Part shown: piece by piece, positions 48,104 through 55,530 of the stretch | Position numbering within the stretch: position 1 is the stretch's first letter | Layout: every line of letters begins with the position of its first letter | Assembly: GCF_014083945.1 (NCBI RefSeq) | Contig: NZ_CP046444.1 | Coordinates: forward strand, 1,178,001-1,242,000 | DNA: 64,000 nt | Source: Granulicella sp. 5B5 | Lineage (GTDB): Bacteria > Acidobacteriota > Terriglobia > Terriglobales > Acidobacteriaceae | Direction: 5' to 3' | Position numbers and translations under genes: made by a program | Notes under the pieces: generated by a model | The model's database searches: none | Seen by the model: only the letters and a program-made list of their open reading frames with translations | What the model was told of the DNA's origin: nothing

Positions 48104-49077
48104 GTGCCCGAAGACCCACAACTCGCTCCCGGCCTCTATCTCGTCGCCACGCCCATCGGGAACCTTGAGGACATCACCCTCCGCGCCCTCCGCGTGCTCC
48201 GCTCCGTCGACCGCATCGCCTGCGAGGACACCCGCACCACCGCCAAGCTTCTCTCCCACTTCGGCATCAGCACGCCCACCCTCAGCTACCACCTGCACAA
48301 TGAGCACTCCCGCGCCGCCGAGCTCGTCGAAGCCCTCAAGTCCGGCCAGCGCATCGCCATCGTCTCCGACGCCGGCATCCCTGGCATCGCCGACCCCGGC
48401 GCGGCCATCGCCGCCGAAGCCATCGACGCCGGCATCCCCGTCTATCCCATACCCGGTGCCAACGCCGCCCTCAGCGCGCTCATCGCCAGCGGCCTCTCCA
48501 CCGAAAGCTTCACCTTCCACGGCTTCCTGCCCTCCAAAGAGGGCCAGCGTCGCACCACCCTCGAAGCCCTCCGCAACTCGCTCCATCGTCCCAGCAACAA
48601 TCAGGCGCCCCCGGTGACAATCAGGTACCCCGAGGCTTCAGCCTCGGGTCTCATATCCCTGCGGAAAAAATAAGGGGCTTTAGCCCCGGCGCACCCACCA
48701 CCCACATCTTCTACGAGACCCCGCACCGCATCCTCGGCGCTCTCGAAGACATCATCGCCATCTTCGGGCCACAGCACCGCATCGCCCTCTCGCGCGAACT
48801 CACCAAGCTCCACGAAGAGCACCTTCGCGGCCCCGCCCAGGAAGTCCTCGCAACTCTCTCCGCCCGCCCCACCGTGCGCGGAGAGATGGTCCTGCTCCTC
48901 GACGGCACTCCCGTCACCACCACAGACGCATCACAGCCGCTCAACCTCGCCACCGAGGTGCAGACGCTGATGAAGACCCAAAATCTCTCTGAAAAAGACG
49001 CCCTCAAGCAGGTCGCCAAACAGCGCGGTATCGGCAAAAGCGAAGCTTACCGCGAGTACCAGCGCCACCGTCGCTAG
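48104..49077 (+). CDS. rsmI: 16S rRNA (cytidine-2'-O)-methyltransferase RsmI, with an inserted repeat
   Basis: Methylates C1402 of 16S rRNA. It starts at a GTG codon. The N-terminal part is canonical: GLYLVATPIGNLEDITLRAL, RIACEDTRTTAKLLSHFGI, IVSDAGIPGIADPGA, FTFHGFLPSKEGQR. Then, after LRNSLHRPSNNQ, a family-A repeat enters the coding sequence and the frame stops at 48671-48673. The rest resumes in another frame at THIFYETPHRILGAL and runs to EAYREYQRHRR. One extra A in the six-A run 48665-48670 would open the frame straight through the repeat, giving 324 residues with a 29-residue insertion. So this is either an in-frame element plus sequencing error or a broken gene. Confidence 0.88.
48604..48689. 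repeat. Family-A palindromic repeat, copy 5, inside rsmI
   Basis: An 86-base insertion in rsmI containing CCGAGGCTTCAGCCTCGG and GGGGCTTTAGCCCC hairpins. Its CAGGTACCC and TCGGGTCTCATA blocks match the copy at 2628-2693. Confidence 0.85.
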
Positions 49078-49078
49078 T

Positions 49079-49498
49079 CTACGCGCGCCCCTTCACCCGG
49101 TCATACACATAGGTATCACTGGTCGTGCCCATCGCCTGGTTATACAGAACCTCCACGCCAGCCGCGTACTTCAGCTCTTCGTTGAACTGGTGAATCTCAC
49201 GCAACTGGTCCGCCGTCGCCGGGATTTCCAGCTTGCTTGTCTTCAAAAACTTCTGGTATCCGCGGTCCAGCAGCCGTGCAATCTCCCCGCCTAGCAACCA
49301 GCCACTCTGTGTCATCACGCGCACCGGCGTACCCGCCTCCGTGGTCGGAGCTATCTCCGCGGCGCAGTGCCCCTTGCTCACGCGATAGGCGCCCGCGGCA
49401 CGATTTGCACCCTCCGTCGCCGGACTCACATCAAATCGTTCACTGCCCAGGGCAGCCAGCACTTCATTGAACGTCGGAATCTTCTTTGTCTTGGCCAT
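49079..49498 (-). CDS. Unknown conserved-looking protein
   Basis: Protein of 139 residues starting MAKTKKIPTFNEVLAALGSE. It has an N-terminal helical stretch, a middle region with a single Cys-containing block (KGHCAAEIAPTTEAGTPVRV) and a C-terminal LREIHQFNEELKYAAGVEVL YNQAMGT. No signal, membrane segment or known motif. Convergent with rsmI; the stop codons are one base apart. No function assigned. Confidence 0.75.
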   Translation of the reverse strand: MAKTKKIPTFNEVLAALGSERFDVSPATEGANRAAGAYRVSKGHCAAEIAPTTEAGTPVRVMTQSGWLLGGEIARLLDRGYQKFLKTSKLEIPATADQLREIHQFNEELKYAAGVEVLYNQAMGTTSDTYVYDRVKGRA

Positions 49499-49646
49499 CG
49501 TCTCTATCAGAACTCTCTGCCCCTTTGGGGGTGGGCGTCTCGGGGCTTCCGCCCTCACAATCAGGTTAAACTAGTTCCACTGTCGCACACCGTCGCACTC
49601 CGCTTCAATCGACCACCCGATACCACTTCAGCGAGGACCCCTCCAG

Positions 49647-50108
49647 ATGAAAGCCCTAAGCTATAAGCTTTTGACCCTCATCGACGCCGCCGGCCCGATA
49701 TTCGCTCAGGTCGATGAACACGCCAGCCTCCAGCCTCTTCACTCCGGCGGCTGGTCGCGCAAGCAGTTGGTCGGCCACCTTATCGACTCGGCCTCCAACA
49801 ACCACCAGCGCTTCGTCCGCGCCAGCCTCCAGCCGCAGCTCAACTTCCCCGGCTATGACCAGAACGGCAACGTCCGCGTGCAGCACTTTCAGCACGCATC
49901 CTGGTCCATGCTCGTCTCTCTCTGGCACTCGTACAATCAGTTCCTGGCGCACGTCATCGCACATCTGCCGGAGTCCAAGCTTCAGACCGCCTGTCGTATC
50001 GGCGTAGAAAACCCCGTCACACTCGAGTTCCTCGCGACCGACTACGTCACGCACCTCTCACACCATCTCGCCCAAATGGGCGTAGCCACTACGAACGAAC
50101 CCTCATGA
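49647..50108 (+). CDS. DinB-family protein
   Basis: Four-helix bundle protein of 153 residues in the DinB/YfiT superfamily. Typical features are a first helix (YKLLTLIDAAGPIFAQV), WSRKQLVGHLIDSASNNHQR with a metal-binding His, and a late HLSHHLAQMG motif giving two further His ligands. Family members include metal-dependent thiol-S-transferases such as bacillithiol enzymes, and some DNA-damage-induced proteins. Its ATGA overlap with the next gene (CysM-like) indicates co-transcription and hints at sulfur metabolism. Confidence 0.83.
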   Translation: MKALSYKLLTLIDAAGPIFAQVDEHASLQPLHSGGWSRKQLVGHLIDSASNNHQRFVRASLQPQLNFPGYDQNGNVRVQHFQHASWSMLVSLWHSYNQFLAHVIAHLPESKLQTACRIGVENPVTLEFLATDYVTHLSHHLAQMGVATTNEPS

Positions 50109-51097
50109 TCTCAGCTCCCGCAAAGCAACTCGGCACCACCCTTCTCGAGCGCATCGGCAACACTCCGCTCGTTCGCCTCGACAAACTCTCTGCGCATCTG
50201 CCCGGCGCCGTCCGCATCTACGGCAAAGCCGAGTGGCTCAACCCCGGCGGCAGCGTCAAAGACCGCGCCGCCTCCAACATCGTCAAGACGGCCATCGCCG
50301 AAGGCAAGCTCGAACCCAACAGCAGCCGCAAAATCCTGCTCGACGCCACCAGCGGCAACACCGGCATCGCCTACGCCATGCTCGGCGCGGCACTTGGCTT
50401 CCCTGTGCAACTCTGCATGCCCGCCAACGTCTCCGTCGAGCGCAAGCGCATCCTCGCCGCCTACGGCGCAGAGGTCACCTTCACCGACCCCGCCGACGGC
50501 TCCGACGGCGCCATCCGCAAAGTGAAGGAAGTCGCCGCCACCGATCCCGATCGCTTCTTCTACGCCGACCAGTATGGCAACGACAACAACTGGCGCGCCC
50601 ACTACAACACCACCGGCAACGAGATCTGGCAGCAGACCGAAGGCACCGTCACCCACTTCGTCTCCGCTCTCGGCACCTCCGGCACCTTCATGGGCACCAC
50701 CCGCCGCCTCAAGGAACTAAACCCGGCCATCCAGTGCGTCTCCATGCAGCCGGACTCGCCCTTCAACGGCCTCGAGGGCCTCAAGCACATGGCCACCGCC
50801 ATCGTCCCTCCCATCTACGACCCCAACCTCGCCGACTGGAACATCGACATGGCCACCGAGCGCGCCTACGCGATGGCCAAATGGCTAGGCCGCAACCAGG
50901 GCATCCTCATCGGAGTCTCCGCCGCCGCCGCCGTCTGCGCCGCTCTTGAAGTCGCTGAAGGCGAAGCCGCCCTCGGCCGCGAAGCCACCATCGTCACCAT
51001 CCTCTGCGACTCCGCGGACAAGTACCTCAGCGAACGCTTCTGGGCCGACCCCATCGCCGCCGACATCGCCCTCCACGCCAAACTCGGAGGCCGCTAG
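50105..51097 (+). CDS. cysM: CysM-type cysteine synthase (O-phosphoserine/O-acetylserine sulfhydrylase)
   Basis: PLP enzyme of 330 residues, fold type II. The PLP lysine is Lys52 in WLNPGGSVKDRAA; the LDATSGNTGIAYAML loop binds substrate; GTSGTFMG binds phosphate. The C-terminal IVPPIYDPNLADW and ISAAA-like SAAAAV region is as in cysteine synthases. It overlaps DinB by four bases and is followed by a JAMM protease, a MoaD-like carrier and a MoeZ-like E1, exactly the partners of the CysM-CysO pathway of actinobacteria, in which protein thiocarboxylate is the sulfur donor. That role is inferred from context. Confidence 0.92.
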   Translation: MISAPAKQLGTTLLERIGNTPLVRLDKLSAHLPGAVRIYGKAEWLNPGGSVKDRAASNIVKTAIAEGKLEPNSSRKILLDATSGNTGIAYAMLGAALGFPVQLCMPANVSVERKRILAAYGAEVTFTDPADGSDGAIRKVKEVAATDPDRFFYADQYGNDNNWRAHYNTTGNEIWQQTEGTVTHFVSALGTSGTFMGTTRRLKELNPAIQCVSMQPDSPFNGLEGLKHMATAIVPPIYDPNLADWNIDMATERAYAMAKWLGRNQGILIGVSAAAAVCAALEVAEGEAALGREATIVTILCDSADKYLSERFWADPIAADIALHAKLGGR

Positions 51098-51124
51098 GCT
51101 CAGCTCTCGCAACTTTTCAGTTTT

Positions 51125-51191
51125 GAAGGGGACGGGCTTCAGCCCGTCCGTCAACCCGGCCCGATGAAAGGGGCTTTAGCCCCGGAAGGCT
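51125..51191. repeat. Family-A palindromic repeat, copy 6
   Basis: Hairpin one GGACGGGCTTCAGCCCGTCC (51130-51149), hairpin two GGGGCTTTAGCCCC (51170-51183). It lies just upstream of the JAMM protease gene. Confidence 0.88.
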
Positions 51192-51208
51192 GCCCCGCAA
51201 AGGAAACC

Positions 51209-51679
51209 ATGCCCCTCATCATCCCGCAATCCCTCTACGACCAGCTCCGCGCCCACGGCGAAGAAACCTACCCCAACGAGTGCTGCGGCATCATGCTAGG
51301 CACCGCTGACGGCGACCAACTCACCGTCGCCGCTCTCCTCCGCGCCGGCAACACCCGCACCGACAGCGCCCACAACCGCTACAACATCGCTCCGCAGGAG
51401 CTCATCGCCGCCCAGCGCCAGGGCCGCAAGCTCGGCCTCGACATCGTCGGCTTCTACCACTCCCACCCCGACCACCCCGCCCAATGGTCCCCCACCGACT
51501 TCGCCGAAGCCCACTGGTTCGGCTGCGCCTACGTCATCACCTCCGTAGACGGCGACAAAACCACCGGCCACGCCCAAATCACCAACAGCTTCCTCCTCAC
51601 CGGCACCACCGAAGACGACAAAGCCTTCGCCGACCAACCCATCGAGATCACCGAGAATGCCGTCGCGAAACTTGGCTAA
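51209..51679 (+). CDS. mec: JAMM/MPN+ metalloprotease (Mec-like)
   Basis: Zinc protease of 156 residues of the JAB1/MPN superfamily. The metal and catalytic set is complete: Glu24 in NECCG, His84 and His86 in HSHPDHP, Ser94 and Asp97 in WSPTD. In the CysO pathway such an enzyme releases cysteine from the carrier after the Gly-Gly, and in Wolinella a relative trims the carrier's C-terminus. Here it sits beside a carrier with an extended tail. The last codons (VAKLG, then stop) come from a family-E repeat overlapping the gene end. AAAGGAAACC precedes the ATG. Confidence 0.9.
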   Translation: MPLIIPQSLYDQLRAHGEETYPNECCGIMLGTADGDQLTVAALLRAGNTRTDSAHNRYNIAPQELIAAQRQGRKLGLDIVGFYHSHPDHPAQWSPTDFAEAHWFGCAYVITSVDGDKTTGHAQITNSFLLTGTTEDDKAFADQPIEITENAVAKLG

Positions 51680-51709
51680 CTTCGCGAACTTTGCGGGAGA
51701 GCTTTTGCA
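51662..51709. repeat. Family-E repeat, copy 4, overlapping the JAMM stop codon
   Basis: GTCGCGAAACTTGGCTAACT then TCGCGAACTTTGCGGGAGAGC. The TAA inside it is the JAMM gene stop. Confidence 0.75.
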
Positions 51710-51747
51710 TCCTCCCCCACGCTCTCTACATCGGAGATAATAGACAT

Positions 51748-52044
51748 ATGCAGATTCACATCCCCACCCCGCTGCGCGCCTTCACCGACAAGCAGGCCAC
51801 GGTCTCGGTTGAAGCCGCCACCGTCACCGAAGCGCTCAACACGCTCACCACAACCTTCCCGGCCATGCAGCAGCACCTCTTCACCCCGGAAGGCAAGCTG
51901 CGCTCCTTCGTCAACGTCTATCTCAACGACGAGGACGTCCGCTATCTCCCCGCAGGCGACGCCACCGCCGTCACCGCCAACGACGAGCTCACCATCATCC
52001 CTTCCATCGCCGGCGGCGCCGACTGCCTTTGTTGTTGCCTCTAG
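51748..52044 (+). CDS. cysO: Sulfur-carrier protein (CysO/ThiS/MoaD-like) with Cys-rich C-terminal tail
   Basis: Ubiquitin-fold protein of 98 residues. It starts MQIHIPTPLRAFTDKQATVS and continues with LRSFVNVYLNDEDVRYLPAG DATAVTANDELTIIPSIAGG. This block closely follows CysO, which normally ends in the Gly-Gly that is adenylated and thiocarboxylated. Here Gly89-Gly90 is followed by eight more residues, ADCLCCCL, four of them cysteine. The tail would have to be removed before activation, and the neighbouring JAMM protease is the obvious candidate. GGAGA precedes the ATG. A frameshift at the end is possible but no nearby stop appears in the other frames. Confidence 0.88.
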   Translation: MQIHIPTPLRAFTDKQATVSVEAATVTEALNTLTTTFPAMQQHLFTPEGKLRSFVNVYLNDEDVRYLPAGDATAVTANDELTIIPSIAGGADCLCCCL

Positions 52045-52081
52045 CGCAACAGGCGGTCTGACGCTCCCGTCCCGCCACTCT

Positions 52082-53272
52082 CTACTCCGAAAAGATAAAC
52101 AGCATCACCCCATGTCCGGGGAAGGTCTCGTTCAGCACCCGAATGTGGCCAAGGTCCTTGCCTGCCCAGACATCATGCACCTTCGCGCCCTTCGGGAACC
52201 CAATCGCCGCGAACTCCACCGGAATATCCCGCCCCGACACCGAAGCATTCACCATCGCCACAGCCGTCCTGTGCCCGCTCAGCGGCCGCTCCCACACGCT
52301 GAAGTCCCCCAGCTGCAGCACGCGGTCGCCGCCCTTGCCCAGCTTGTCCTGGTCAATCGCAATCACCTCGCGGTTCATCAGGATCGCCTTGTCCGCCTCC
52401 GTCATCTTGCTCAAATCATTCCCCGCCAGCAGCGGAGCCCCCAGCACCGCCCACAGACTCATGTGCGTGCGATACTCCTCAGTGTTCATCCCGCCATTGC
52501 CAACCTCCAGCATGTCGGGGTCGTTCCAATGCCCAGGCGACGTGTACTTGCCCAGCCCCACCTGCCCATACGCAATATTCAGCATCCGCTGATATGTGTC
52601 GTTGATGTCATCCGTCGTCCGCCACATCGTCGCGCCAACACCCGGCCCGAACTTCCACGGCTCATCCATGCCGTACTGGCACAGGCTGTACACAATCGGC
52701 CGCCCCGTCGCCTTCAGCGCATCGCCCATCTTCTTGTAGGCCGCGATCATGAACTTGTACTCCGCCATCGGGTCTTCCGGATGCGCCGCCCTCACCGCAC
52801 GCATGTCGTCCTGCATCGAGCACAGGTCATACTTCAGAAAATCAACGCCCCACGCCGCATACATCTTCGCATCCTGCGCCTCATGCCCCAGGCTACCCTC
52901 ATAGCCTCCACAAGTCTTCGCGCCCGGCGAAGAATAAATCCCAAACTTCAGCCCCTTCGAGTGGATGTAATCCCCCAGCGCCTTCATATCCGGAAACCGC
53001 TCGTTCGGATGCAGCACCCCCGCGGCATCGCGCTTACCCTGCCACGTATCGTCGACGTTCACATACACATACCCCGCATCGCGCATCCCCGAGCTCACCA
53101 ACTCATCGGCAGCCTCGCGCACATCGGCGTCTGTCACATGGTTCGCAAAGTGGTTCCAGCTGTTCCACCCCATCGGCGGCAGCAGCGCAGCAGCCGGTTC
53201 TTTCACAGCCGTCTGCCCACTCGCCGAAACCCCAATCGCAGCCATAACCAACGCCATCACAAGATTCCGCAA
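52082..53272 (-). CDS. Secreted GH27 alpha-galactosidase
   Basis: Exported glycosidase of 396 residues with a signal peptide (VMALVMAAIGVSASG). The GH27 barrel shows PPMGWNSWNHF, YVYVNVDDTWQG, FGIYSSPGAKTCGGYEGS, and the nucleophile Asp149 in DFLKYDLC; Asp222 in WRTTDDI is the likely acid/base. The C-terminal beta domain (FSVWERPLSGHRTAVAMVNA) is complete. It should release alpha-linked galactose from oligosaccharides or galactomannan. It is inserted on the opposite strand between the CysO-like gene and the MoeZ-like gene, splitting the sulfur module. Confidence 0.95.
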   Translation of the reverse strand: MRNLVMALVMAAIGVSASGQTAVKEPAAALLPPMGWNSWNHFANHVTDADVREAADELVSSGMRDAGYVYVNVDDTWQGKRDAAGVLHPNERFPDMKALGDYIHSKGLKFGIYSSPGAKTCGGYEGSLGHEAQDAKMYAAWGVDFLKYDLCSMQDDMRAVRAAHPEDPMAEYKFMIAAYKKMGDALKATGRPIVYSLCQYGMDEPWKFGPGVGATMWRTTDDINDTYQRMLNIAYGQVGLGKYTSPGHWNDPDMLEVGNGGMNTEEYRTHMSLWAVLGAPLLAGNDLSKMTEADKAILMNREVIAIDQDKLGKGGDRVLQLGDFSVWERPLSGHRTAVAMVNASVSGRDIPVEFAAIGFPKGAKVHDVWAGKDLGHIRVLNETFPGHGVMLFIFSE

Positions 53273-53424
53273 AGCACTCTCCTCAGTGACTCGATGTCCC
53301 TGAGGAATCTATCACCTGGGCTGCTCCCTTGCCCACCACAGGTACACTGGAGGACGGCAGCCACGCGCCTGCGTCGAATCTTTCCTCCATCGCAGCGCAT
53401 CTCCATCTAGTCAGGAATTTCTAT

Positions 53425-54645
53425 ATGCCAGCCACACTCGATCATCCCGCCCTCCCCGCGCTCTCCAACGAAGAGATCGCCCGCTACTCGCGCCACCTCA
53501 TCCTTCCCGAGGTCGGCTACGAAGGCCAGCAGAAGCTCAAGGCCGCCAAAGTCCTCTGCGTCGGCACCGGAGGCCTCGGCGCGCCGCTCGCGCTCTATCT
53601 CACCGCCGCGGGCATCGGCACCATCGGGCTTGTAGATTTTGATGTCGTCGACGAGTCCAACCTGCAGCGCCAGATCATCCACTCGCAGTCCACCGTCGGC
53701 AAGCTCAAGGTCGACTCGGCCGAGCAGATGCTCAAGGGCCTCAACAAGAACGTCAACGTCATCAAGCACAACACCATGCTGACGTCCGCCAACGCCCTCG
53801 AGATCTTCAAGGACTACGACGTCATTGCCGACGGCACCGACAACTTCCAGACCCGCTACCTCGTCAACGACGCCTGCGTCCTCACCGGCAAGCCCAACGC
53901 CTACGGCAGCATCTTCCGCTTCGAGGGCCAGGCATCCGTCTTCGCCACTGAGGAAGGACCCTGCTACCGCTGCCTCTACCCCGAGCCGCCACCGCCGGGC
54001 CTCGTCCCGTCATGCGCAGAGGGCGGAGTCCTCGGAATCCTCCCCGGCCTCGTCGGCGTCATCCAGGCCACCGAGGTCATCAAACTGATCCTCGGAATCG
54101 GCGAGCCCCTCATCGGTCGCCTGCTCTTAGTCGACGCACTCGGCATGAACTTCCGCCAGCTCAAGCTACGCAAGAACCCCGACTGCCCCGCCTGCGGCAC
54201 GCACGAGATCAAGGAACTCATCGACTACGACCAGTTCTGCGGCATCGAAAAGCCCGCAGCCGTCGGCCCGCTCGAAGTCAGCAGCCACGGTAACGTCGAC
54301 GCATCGGCAAGCAGCGTCGACGGCATCCCGCAGATCACCGTCGAAGAGCTCAAGCGCAAGCGTGACGCGCACGAAGACTTCTTCCTGCTCGACGTCCGCG
54401 AACCGCACGAGGTCCCCATCGCCTCGCTCGGCGCGCCACTCATCCCCGTCGGTTCCATCGAGGCTCGCGCGAACGAGATCGCCGACCACAAGAACGACGA
54501 GGTCATCGTCCACTGCCGCTCCGGCGCCCGCAGCCAGAAGGCCGCACTCGCCCTCAAGGCAGCAGGCTTCACCAACGTCAAAAACCTCGCTGGCGGCATC
54601 CTCGCCTGGGCCGACAAAATCGACCCCACCATGCCCAAGTACTAG
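53425..54645 (+). CDS. moeZ: MoeZ/MoeB-type E1-like adenylyltransferase-sulfurtransferase
   Basis: Activating enzyme of 406 residues for sulfur-carrier proteins. N-terminal E1-like domain: GTGGLGAPLALYLTAAGIGT, DFDVVDESNLQRQIIH, thiol Cys197 in PSCAEGG, and zinc cysteines 180/183 and 254/257. C-terminal rhodanese domain from about residue 300, with active Cys364 in VHCRSGARS. This fusion is the MoeZ type that adenylates and sulfurates CysO or MoaD. AGGAA lies eight bases before the chosen ATG. With CysM, the JAMM protease and the carrier it completes a cysteine-forming module; molybdopterin or thiazole roles are alternatives. Confidence 0.94.
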   Translation: MPATLDHPALPALSNEEIARYSRHLILPEVGYEGQQKLKAAKVLCVGTGGLGAPLALYLTAAGIGTIGLVDFDVVDESNLQRQIIHSQSTVGKLKVDSAEQMLKGLNKNVNVIKHNTMLTSANALEIFKDYDVIADGTDNFQTRYLVNDACVLTGKPNAYGSIFRFEGQASVFATEEGPCYRCLYPEPPPPGLVPSCAEGGVLGILPGLVGVIQATEVIKLILGIGEPLIGRLLLVDALGMNFRQLKLRKNPDCPACGTHEIKELIDYDQFCGIEKPAAVGPLEVSSHGNVDASASSVDGIPQITVEELKRKRDAHEDFFLLDVREPHEVPIASLGAPLIPVGSIEARANEIADHKNDEVIVHCRSGARSQKAALALKAAGFTNVKNLAGGILAWADKIDPTMPKY

Positions 54646-54763
54646 CGCGAATAACTGGCGTACTGGCAAACTGGAGCGCTGGCAACTGGCAATCAAACCC
54701 TCAGCCCATGCATGGCGACCTCATGCATGGGCTGACGATCATCACCCGCTCAAACCAATCTCG

Positions 54764-55156
54764 ATGCCAACACCCACCGCAGAATCCCTCATCCGCGCCA
54801 CCCGCGACCGTTCCAACCGCGGTATCGCCGAGCTCAACCTACACATCGTCGCCGAATCACTCGACAAAGACTTCCTCGTCATCGTCGGCGACGGCACACT
54901 ACTCCCCACACGCGACACCTACCTCGAAGCCTTCAAAGCCGAATTCGCCGCCCCGGCGCGCGTTCGTTACACGCGCACACCCGACACCATCGCCGTCTCC
55001 ACCTCCCACCCACTCGCCTCCGAGCAGGGCCGCTGGACCGCCACACTCCCCGACGGAACCGTCACCCACTCCGGCACCTACTCCGCCATATGGCGTCGCA
55101 CCTCATCCGGCTGGAAGCTCCGTTCCGAATTCTTCGTCACGCTCACTCAGAGCTGA
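54764..55156 (+). CDS. DUF4440/NTF2-like protein
   Basis: Cytoplasmic protein of 130 residues with the NTF2 cone fold: a first long helix (ESLIRATRDRSNRGIAELNL), the strand HIVAESLDKDFLVIVGDGTL, and beta strands ending RRTSSGWKLRSEFFVTLTQ. The Asp/His pairs usual for SnoaL-type enzymes are not clear, so function is unknown. It lies 118 bases after moeZ on the same strand. Confidence 0.75.
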   Translation: MPTPTAESLIRATRDRSNRGIAELNLHIVAESLDKDFLVIVGDGTLLPTRDTYLEAFKAEFAAPARVRYTRTPDTIAVSTSHPLASEQGRWTATLPDGTVTHSGTYSAIWRRTSSGWKLRSEFFVTLTQS

Positions 55157-55219
55157 GAGTAACTCAGATGGTCACCAAGCGATACGCTGTGTTGCTGGCA
55201 TAAATTCGTCCAGCCCGAA

Positions 55220-55363
55220 CTAAATAACCTTCAGCAACAGCAGAATAAGAACAATAGTCAGGATGAGGCTCAGTCCGCCCCCGCCATAATAGCCGAAGCC
55301 AGGCCCCATCCGATAACCACCAAAGCCAAATAGCAAGATCAAAATGATAAGCAGGATAATCAT
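55220..55363 (-). CDS. DUF3309-like tiny hydrophobic protein
   Basis: A 47-residue protein, MIILLIILILLFGFGGYRMG, then PGFGYYGGGGLSLILTIVLI LLLLKVI. Two hydrophobic helices flank a Gly/Tyr-rich turn, the pattern of DUF3309 proteins, which are of unknown function. A GGAAAG lies about 16 bases upstream of the ATG, so the ribosome binding site is uncertain. Confidence 0.7.
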   Translation of the reverse strand: MIILLIILILLFGFGGYRMGPGFGYYGGGGLSLILTIVLILLLLKVI

Positions 55364-55456
55364 GTCGTGTCCGTCTTTCCGAACGAATTGTGATCAATGC
55401 GTCAAGTAGATGGATGCAGTTCCGGCAAAGTTGGTGGGATGACACCCATGACAAAG

Positions 55457-55490
55457 GCGCGTGCAATCTTCGCACGCGCTCTGTTTGGCA
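55457..55490. terminator. Terminator-like hairpin after hom
   Basis: GCGCGTGC, loop AATCTTC, GCACGCGC, then TCTGTTTGG. It lies between the DUF3309-like gene and hom; the T-rich tail is on the plus strand, so its assignment is uncertain. Confidence 0.6.
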
Positions 55491-55530
55491 GTCTCTGCGG
55501 CCATTGCTGGCCTATCTGGTCTCCAGCTCG

